The notes under the pieces were generated by a model, which saw only the letters and a program-made list of their open reading frames with translations, ran no database searches and was not told the DNA's origin. Position numbers and translations under genes: made by a program. Of a stretch of 64,000 nucleotides of DNA, positions 56,737-64,000 are shown in pieces (position 1 is the first letter of the stretch; every line of letters begins with the position of its first letter). Source of the stretch: Rhizophagus irregularis (taxonomy: Eukaryota; Glomeromycota; Glomeromycetes; Glomerales; Glomeraceae); NCBI RefSeq assembly GCF_026210795.1, contig NC_089459.1:1364001-1428000 (forward strand). The letters run 5' to 3'.

Positions 56737-58388
56737 GAAGATTGTATACTTAGGAAAAATGTTTATAATATCTAATTATCACGTGATTTCAGTTAATAGG
56801 TTCTTTAATAAAGTCTTGGTCTAGTAATGCATAATCATAGTGACATATGCAATTTTTGTGTCAGCGAAATTCCCATGGTTTTGGCGCACAAGAAAAATAA
56901 TCTTCGTTAAACAGGCAAAGAACAAAAAAAAAAGAATTCCGTTTATTTATTTTTGGAAAATTGTAATACAAATTTAATAAAGAAATTATGATAGAAAATC
57001 GAAAAGAGTTTTATTTAAAAAACAGCGTCTACTCAAACAAGGAATGACTCAAAGGATGAGTCAACAACAATAAAGATTTATTTAATAAATGAACCGGTTT
57101 CTTTGAGAAAGTGTAAAGACTAAATGAAAGGAAGATAAAGTCGGAAGGCTAAATAATAAGCGAGTATTACAGTATAATATAAATAAAAAGTGGCAGATTG
57201 TTTAAAATAAGGGCAAGAATTCCGGATTCCTTCCTGATTTGGGGAGATAAAATGTCGTAATTTGGATATTTGTTTTTTTGTATGTACAAAAATAAAATTT
57301 CGTGTGATTAAAAGGTGCAAAAGAAGAAAGAGTGTGAGGTGTTAAACATTATACGGCTGTGTACCTTCGGGTATTTTTTTTAGAAATGCGTGGCATAGTT
57401 ATGCTTATTTTGGATTGATAGTCTGATTATTAACCTTTGGAAGTGTTATCTTCTTCTCGCAGAACCAATTACGATTTTTTTTTACTTTACAAAGATTCCT
57501 TTAACGAAATTCTTTATAACCCCAAAGTGAAATAATTTTTAAATAAAATTCCCCCCCCCCCCCCCCCCTATTTTTTTTTTAGAATACATTTTAAATATTT
57601 CTTTGGAATTTGTTTTATTGTCATAATTATATCATTTATTATTGTACATCAACTTGGCTCCAAAAGCTCAATAACTTCCGAATTTTTTCTGCTCTGGTAA
57701 AGAAAGGAAAAAAGAGATTTATTATAATTATTTGTCAGAATAGTGCAGTTTGTACTCGGTTGTAAATATTATTATATTATTTAGAATATAATTTATATTG
57801 GTTTTCAAAAATTAAGCAACTAGTGACCCCGACTGAGATCTGACTCAATTTAGAAAGTAATTGCATGTTGTGACGTTGCACATCACTTCTCAACCAATCA
57901 AATTACAAGTAGTAAAGGTTTGGAGACAGCATGAAATCATTTTCTCTTTTGAAAGAGGCAGGCTTTTGTCCTTGGAAAAGAGCACACACACAAGCCTTCC
58001 GAAACGTCCGTCCAGTATGTTCCAAACCAAACCCCCCACAACATACATAATAAATACTACCATACAAATGAATTACGTCTGCGTTGCAAAAAAAATTATC
58101 TATCGAATTCATTTGGGACTTAACCCCATAAAAAAAAAATTTTCTTCCCACAGATAAAAAACAAAACTAACATCTCTTAAGCCCTTACACACCCGAAAGA
58201 TTGTTGGGCGCACTATCTGCTATATACACACTGCACCAACCATAAATACATATAACTATAAAATACTATTGATACTATTATAAACCAAATCAACCTTGTT
58301 TGTTATAAAATAAGGTCTGCCTTTACATCTGGCCCCCCCAAAAAAACTCTTACCTGTTGACCTTTTGCAATAATATATTGTTATTAAC
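56737..58388. other. Intergenic, promoter side of the FYR-domain gene
   Basis: Holds a run of 18 C (57551-57568) and a run of T just after it. A CAACCAATCA CCAAT-type box lies at about 57890, and pyrimidine/ACA-rich sequence at 57975-58050 and 58140-58350. No gene recognised; the small ORFs here look like chance. Confidence 0.5.
57551..57568. repeat. Poly(C) tract of 18
   Basis: An uninterrupted run of 18 cytosines in an AT-rich context, followed two bases later by a T-rich run. The complementary G run could form intramolecular quadruplex structure; length polymorphism is likely. Confidence 0.95.
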
Positions 58389-60260
58389 ATGGCTCAATCA
58401 CATTCACATACGCACACACATTCCGGTCGAGGAAGGCATGCTACTACTACACATGAAAATGGAGCCGTCACTCAGGAGCGCTATCAAAAACTTAAACGCA
58501 AGGTTCGCGACATGCAAAATGTAAGTAACTTCTTATTTTAATTTAGAATTGAGCAACATTCGTATAGGATCGCAGAGAAAGTATTTTCATGAGAGAAATT
58601 ATTTTAGATATACACTGTTTATCAAAACATGTTTCTCTTGGATTCAGTTATAGTCTATGAGTTATGCTTTGATTTTACTACAACCTTTTTAAGATTTGCA
58701 CTCGTTTATCGGAACATATTTTATACATATATTTATCATGAAAATTAAACGACGAGAAATATAAATACTAGAGTTGACCTATTTATTATAACGAAATATT
58801 TTAACCACTATATATTATAAACAATACTATTTATTAATTTGTATGTATCTTTTTCTATAATTTATGATATTAGGAATATGACAAACTAACTAAAGAACTT
58901 GAAAGATCTCGCAAAAGAATCAAATCCTTGAAGAAAGAAAAAGAGTACGTTTTTAAATGAATAATATTCGACTATATAGTCAAAATTATAAATGGTTAAC
59001 CCTTTTTGTTGTTATTTATAAAGATTGCTTCTAGATCGCATTAGTCAATATGAAGATTCTGATAGTTCTGATTCTGAAAAATCTGTAGAACTTTCTTCTG
59101 AAGCTACGTCAGATTCTGACGGTAAGCTGAATCTCGAAAATTACTTCACTTCACATATCCTAAAAAATGGTCTCTAATCCTTATATATATACAATATATA
59201 CATATATGCTTTTTTTTATTGTAGGTTCGTCTGCGCAACATTCTCAAGCTTCTTCCGTTCGCCCAATCAAAAAAGCACGCGGTCGCCTATCTACAAAAAA
59301 GCTTTCTCCTCCAACACCCGCTAATAACATCGTTAATTCGGTCCCCATTACTCATCCATCTGGCAAGGTTCCCAAGAAGCGTGCAAGCAAGCGCCCATTG
59401 AATGCAAAGACAATGAAAGTTCAACACGTTGAGCAAGATGAAAACGGCAATTATAAACTTCCTGTACAAATAGGCATATTAACTGTGTTGAATCTCGGAA
59501 CAGTAGTTTATGACCGTGATACTTTCCATAATGAAAGGTATATTTGGCCTGTCGGATATGCCGTCAAAAGGTGAAGAATTATTTATTATCTCTATTTTAC
59601 CTTAGATTTACTTATATTAATATTATTCGTTGCTTAAAAACTTAGAGCTTATAATAGCATGATCAACTCCAAGGCACAGACGATGTACGTTTGCAAAATT
59701 GAAGATGGTTTGGAAAACCCAAAGGTAATAATTCCTTATGCGTTTTTTAGATAAATTTGGTGTTATTATTAATCTTTATTGACTTTACCTTTCCATTAAA
59801 TTAATAATAGTTTGTTATCGAGGCAGAGGATCAGCCTAACAAGCCAATTATAGCTAACACGGCGACTGGTGCCTGGACTACTGTCGTTCGTGAAGCCAAT
59901 GCAATTCGTCAACGTGATCACTCAAATTCAGCTTCTGGGCCTGATTATTTCGGCTTTTCGCAAGCCACTATCAGAAAAATGATACAAGACTTACCAAATG
60001 CTCATAAATGCAAAAATTACGTGATGCAAAACTTTGAAGTCATGAAAAACAGAGTCGCTGGCGGACGACGCCGTGGAGCGGGAGCTCGAGCAAATGGAAA
60101 TGCCAAAAATGGCACTGTTGAATCCCCCGCCTCTGTCAACGTACAGTCGCGTGAGGAGAATGGAGTTGAAACTGGCAGCAGTGTCGGTGATGGAGACGTG
60201 GTAATGTCTAATTCAGGAGAGGGAGAGGGAGAGGGAGAGGTGGAGTTGGAAAGTGAATAA
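58389..60260 (+). CDS. FYRN/FYRC-domain nuclear protein, TBRG1-like, six exons
   Basis: Exons: 58389-58520, 58874-58944, 59024-59121, 59225-59570, 59646-59724, 59811-60260, giving 391 residues. It begins with a His/Thr-rich stretch, then a coiled coil (YQKLKRKVRDMQNEYDKLTKELERSRKRIKSLKKEKE), shown here only to mark residues about 33-69, then a Ser/Asp-rich acidic patch and a basic Lys/Arg-Pro linker. The FY-rich N-terminal part is VQIGILTVLNLG and YIWPVGYAVKRAYNS. The C-terminal part is YVCKIEDG, FVIEAED, GPDYFGFSQATIRKMIQDLP. FYRN and FYRC form one fold in chromatin proteins such as TBRG1 and MLL-type regulators. A nuclear chromatin role is inferred. The C-terminus is Gly/Arg then Gly-Glu rich. 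Confidence 0.85.
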
Positions 60261-60814
60261 GTTTTTTCCTTTTCTTTTGCTTAAAAAAAAAAATTTTTTT
60301 TAAATTCTATTTTTTTATGCCACATAAAAAGTTCGCGCATTTCGGCTTGCCGAATGTGTTGAAACATTTTTTTGCTACAGTATATGTAAAGTTTATTTTA
60401 AAATACCATAAAAATTACGTTTATAATTTTTCTTTTTATCGCACATATTAGATTTTGTAGAATTTATACATGGTTAATTTGTTTTATACATTTTATACAT
60501 ATGGTGGCCTGGGTCAAAGTTAATGGGTTGACAAGTAATAATTGAAAAAAAACCATTTATTTTATTTGCTGGTGGAGGTTGATCATCAAACATTTCATTT
60601 TCAATAAATATTGATTATTGTATTTTTTATATTTCACCTAATATTTCAATTTAATAAGAGTATTAATTATCAAATGTCGGGGTGTCAATTGTATTTCTCG
60701 TATATTCTGAAAAATGTATATAACAACTTGATAAAATTATTAATAAAGAATTTAGCTATAAAGCAAAGGTAAAAAAATATCTATATAAGCAGAATTAAGA
60801 AGCAGAAATGAAAA
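60261..60814. other. Convergent intergenic spacer (3' ends of FYR-domain and NCA2 genes)
   Basis: AT-rich, with A/T runs after the first stop; no gene seen. Confidence 0.55.
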
Positions 60815-63511
60815 TTACTCGTCACGACTATTTAAGAATCCCCAACAACGCCACATTCGTTCGCAAGTCATGACTTTTTGTCTAACTCCCATTCGAGGAT
60901 AATCTAATGCTCTAAGATCATCTAAAACACGTCCACGTAAATTGTTCTTGGATGGTAGATACATTGCATAAGTTCGAAGACGATGTACGTGACAAATCAC
61001 AAGACCATGAGTTGCAAAAGGTGTAGGATGAGAAGCTAATAAATGGTCTCTTTCTTCAAGTAATCGTTCAACAAGTAAACGTTCTACAATTCTATCAAAA
61101 AAAGTAATAAATTTTTTAATTAAATACAAATCACATCCAATGTCGCTATACCTACCGTAAGGATTCTCTCATTTTAACGTTTGCGCCTTTGACTTTACCC
61201 GGCCAAGTGCCTTTATTCCACCAAATATTCTTGATCCAAGTAGAAAATAAATAGACGACAAACAAACTTGGTCCCAGGGCCAAGAATGCAAAATTTAATT
61301 CATTTGATTTTAATAGCTTATCTAACGCGGCCATTGCGAGTTCCATATCTACTTTTGTCTTTTGTACTTGAATCAACAACGTTCTAATAAGATTACCTAT
61401 ATAAAGATAATAAAAGGTTATGTTATTGAAATATTCATAATGTTTAATACATTCAAATTACCTGTAACAGTCGATTTAAAAGGGCTCTAGATTAAAAAAA
61501 AAATAAAAGTTAATATTTGATTTAAATAAGTTAAGTGATAAACCGCCTTAAAATTATCTACCTTCAATTCCTGCTCATATACTCTCAATACCATTGAGAG
61601 ATCTCCATCGCGAATTCGATAAGTTAAATTAACTATCTCTTCATCATTAAGTTGACGTTGATCACGAACAAAGTCTAATACCATTCTTTCAAGAGACTTG
61701 AGTAATAGATAGTTTCCATTAGTCTTTAGATTCAATAATATTGAGTGCAATGACAAATAAAATTTGACGTACCTCTAAATCAGAATTTAAACTATCTTTC
61801 CCCATGAGCACCAACCTTCTTTCTTTGTGACGAATTGTATCCATCATCCTTATAAGGGGTTCCCAAACCCAATCACTCCAAAAATTGACAACGGTTGATT
61901 TAGCTTCTTCAAACCATTTTATAAAATCTTCCTGGGTAGTAATAATCATCCATTGAGATAACTCCGGTCTCATAACAATCATGTAAAATGTAATGGATCG
62001 CACAAGCATCATATTCAGAAACCTTGAAAATTCCCGTAACCAATCATTATTTATATATTCAAGTTTTTAGTTTTTTTTGACTGTGTAATTATTCGAAAAT
62101 TATTCAGGTTTCCAAAAATGGCGCATTTAAACCTCATAATATGAGACTTATATCACAAACCTCATAGATATGATTTCTTGTTTTGTAAGCAACAACGGTC
62201 GAGATGGTGATAGGTATCCACCATCGAGTCAATGTTGACGGAGTACCATAAATAGAAATGATCCGATTAAATTGCTCATCATAACGAGGAAGGTGAGTGA
62301 TGATAACGGAGCGCAAATGCGTATAAAAAGCCAATAAGGAAGGTGGTGAATCTGAAAACTTCACATTATCTACATGCTGTTGATTTAGTAAACTCCTTGG
62401 TCTTAAATAACAACTATTTCGAATTAATTCTTACCGAAAATTTTATTAATGTTAGGCATCTCTCCCTTTTCAACATCAAATCCTGTGGCTTGATTTAAAA
62501 TTCTCTCCATCAGTACTATGCAATTAATTAATTTTTTTGCAATGATATCACAAAAATTAACATTCAATCGGTCTTCTTTGGTCATTCCATTTATCTCCTC
62601 TGCAATTTTTTTAAAGTCAAACCCTTTGTCTTCACATATTAATAATCCGAGACATGCTGCTTGATACTCCATAAGAGAAGTAAGCATCGATTTCTTATAA
62701 TGGATTTCGTATCGGATCAAAGATACAAGTGGAGCATTCAAAAAACGCGTATGCATATATCTGGGGAAAAGGTTGATCATATAACCTAGAGAAAACGGTT
62801 GTCTTACATACAATGACGAAACATCTCGAAATTGTTGGCGAATCGTGCTAAATATAGCTCCTAATAAAGAGTATATTCGTAAAGGAGAAGCTAAAAGAGA
62901 GAAAATTTACAAATAATTAATAAAGAACGTTCGATTGAATAAGTTTTTTAAATTAAATAACCATAAACCACTAAATCACTTTGAAAAAGATGAATCAAAC
63001 TCCAAAATTTGTTTCCTTCTAACTCTCCCCAATAATGAATATCGTCTGATAACGGAAGAGTCGATATCAATAAATTTTCTAATATTTTGCCATATATAGA
63101 TATGGTCATTTTTGCAAGAAACAGCCATTCTAAATGAATAATCCCTCTTTCCAATTCCTCGTCTTCCCGAAATGACGCATCATTTGTAGCTGTCTTCCAA
63201 TTTCCGTGGAGGCCTTGTTCAACCATATTCAATTGATTTAATATAACATCCATTTTTGGAATATCGCCTTTGTCAAGCTGGACAGAGTCAATTGCCTTTC
63301 TTAGAACTTCTGCGCGTTCGGTACCAATATCATTATCTAAACTAACGTCAGAAATGGAAGAAGTCTGAGAACTTGCCAAATCAATTTGGAAAACGGTCGA
63401 ACGCCGAAGGAGTCGGAAAACATTTTCTTTAACAGAGTCAGAACTTAAGGATTGAAAAAGACTATCTAAATCTTCTTGTAACTCTTTAACTCGTTCTTGA
63501 ACAAAATTCAT
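60815..63511 (-). CDS. NCA2: NCA2 family mitochondrial protein, eight exons
   Basis: Exons: 63511-62962, 62890-62435, 62369-62161, 61931-61773, 61696-61562, 61486-61462, 61396-61156, 61091-60815, giving 683 residues. Family blocks are visible: WFEEAKSTVVNFWSDWVWEP, MMDTIRHKERR, LNSDLESLERMVLDFVRD, GNLIRTLLIQVQKTKVD, ALDKLLKSNELNFAFLALGP followed by a hydrophobic membrane segment (SLFVVYLFSTWI), and a C-terminal GLVICHVHRLRTYA. Yeast Nca2 (616 residues) is needed for proper expression of mitochondrial ATP synthase subunits 6 and 8. Exon 6 is only 25 nt (SPFKSTVTG). Exon 4 could start further upstream: an open stretch (NDWLREFSRFLNM) precedes it, but no acceptor fits that reading. ATG 63511 is the first start giving the conserved N-terminus. 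Confidence 0.85.
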
Positions 63512-63845
63512 AGTTGGGAAATTCTTAGATGCGGAGATCTCAAAAAAAAAAAAATACATATTTGGTAACACAAGCACGCTAACTGTAATACGTCAAAGAA
63601 GTTAGTATCACAAAACTTTCAACTCAAGTTCATTACTAGATAGCTATTAACAAAAAAAAAATTATCATTAATTGGTGAAATTTTCACCTATTGCTCAAAA
63701 ACTCAAAGCAAGAGTTGCTGAGCATCTTGCCTTCACGTTTATTAAGGAATTCTACGATTAGTTAGGGTCTACTATTTATTATAGAATCTAAGGTCATATA
63801 GTTTTAAGACCCAATACGAAAAACCAAAGCATTCCAAGGGTTAGA
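63512..63845. promoter_or_regulatory. Divergent promoter between NCA2 and the right-edge gene
   Basis: 334 bp between two start codons facing away. It contains A-rich runs on both sides and no ORF that looks real. Confidence 0.45.
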
Positions 63846-64000
63846 ATGTGGAATTCGACGGCAGCTTCGATTCAAGCGGGTTCTACTTCGTCCACTAACG
63901 ATCCAAGTAGAGAACAAAATTTCCAACATCAAGAAGAAGACGAAGAAGAGGAAGAGGAAGAACTTTTGCAAGAAAGCAGTGGACGATATCAAGGGGAATA
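63846..64000 (+). CDS. 5' end of an unidentified gene (runs off the right edge)
   Basis: ATG 63846 opens a frame of 51 codons to the edge: a Ser/Thr-rich start (MWNSTAASIQAGSTSS), then a run of Glu/Asp, then LLQESSGRYQGE. The Ser-Gly-Arg-Tyr segment after an acidic tract resembles the start of NRBP-type pseudokinases, but this rests on a handful of residues. No stop or intron is seen in the window. Confidence 0.4.
   Translation, partial: MWNSTAASIQAGSTSSTNDPSREQNFQHQEEDEEEEEEELLQESSGRYQGE

Noticed and set aside
57861-58157. Small frames on both strands upstream of the FYR-domain gene
   Set aside because: Overlapping on opposite strands, low complexity, no splice or family support; probably promoter or 5' UTR sequence.
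63804-63992. Minus-strand frame at the right edge
   Set aside because: Antisense to the plus-strand start at 63846, whose acidic run creates a Phe/Leu-rich shadow.
1-64000. CRISPR arrays, bacterial operons or ribosome-binding sites
   Set aside because: Spliceosomal introns, Mediator and F-box genes show a eukaryotic nuclear genome; the repeats here have no spacer pattern.

Overview
The window looks like fungal nuclear DNA, most probably from an arbuscular mycorrhizal fungus of the Glomeromycotina (Rhizophagus-like). The reasons are the AT-rich sequence, many short GT-AG introns of about 60-100 nt, fungal housekeeping genes (NCA2, RTC5/TLDc, MED11, a YheT-type hydrolase), an F-box/LRR gene, zinc-module/PARP-like genes, and a heavy load of decaying transposons. 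The organism is an inference from content; no marker gene proves it.

Left half (1-34.5 kb) is transposon territory. Positions 1-587 hold the 3' part of a Tc1-type DD34E transposase gene with two introns. On the minus strand, 668-6280 is an unrecognised multi-exon gene (with one nonsense codon). Two of its introns carry DNA transposons: a 244-bp MITE (1467-1710) and a 3.4-kb pogo/Tigger-type element (2175-5607). From 7138 to 33102 a roughly 1-kb TA-flanked DNA transposon has been split by a 25-kb retroelement array. The array holds three head-to-tail, nearly full-length LINEs (ORF1 with RRM-like and Cys/His modules; ORF2 with APE endonuclease, reverse transcriptase, RNase H and a zinc motif), then three SINE-like units. 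Every boundary is the same 16-bp sequence, GGAAAAGGATAAAACT, present seven times. The sequence therefore records six independent insertions into one target site, shared by a LINE and a tRNA-like SINE. All three LINE copies are broken by frameshifts or stops at different places.

Middle (34.5-54 kb): long AT-rich deserts with small foldback and MITE elements and 5'-truncated LINE copies with clear target-site duplications, surrounding a gene island at 38.2-46.2 kb. That island holds a small Cys-rich zinc-module gene and a longer paralogue fused to a PARP-like domain. Next to them are an RTC5-like TLDc protein (minus strand) and a seven-exon YheT/ABHD3-type alpha/beta hydrolase (plus strand), divergently arranged.

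Right end (54-64 kb): ordinary gene-dense fungal sequence. An F-box/LRR protein (minus) and Mediator subunit MED11 (plus) share a 266-bp divergent spacer. They are followed by a six-exon FYRN/FYRC (TBRG1-like) protein, an eight-exon NCA2 gene (minus), and the first codons of another gene running off the right edge.

Exon coordinates were worked out by hand from splice consensus and frame continuity. The genes called with high confidence give uninterrupted proteins of family-typical length; transcript data would settle the small exons.
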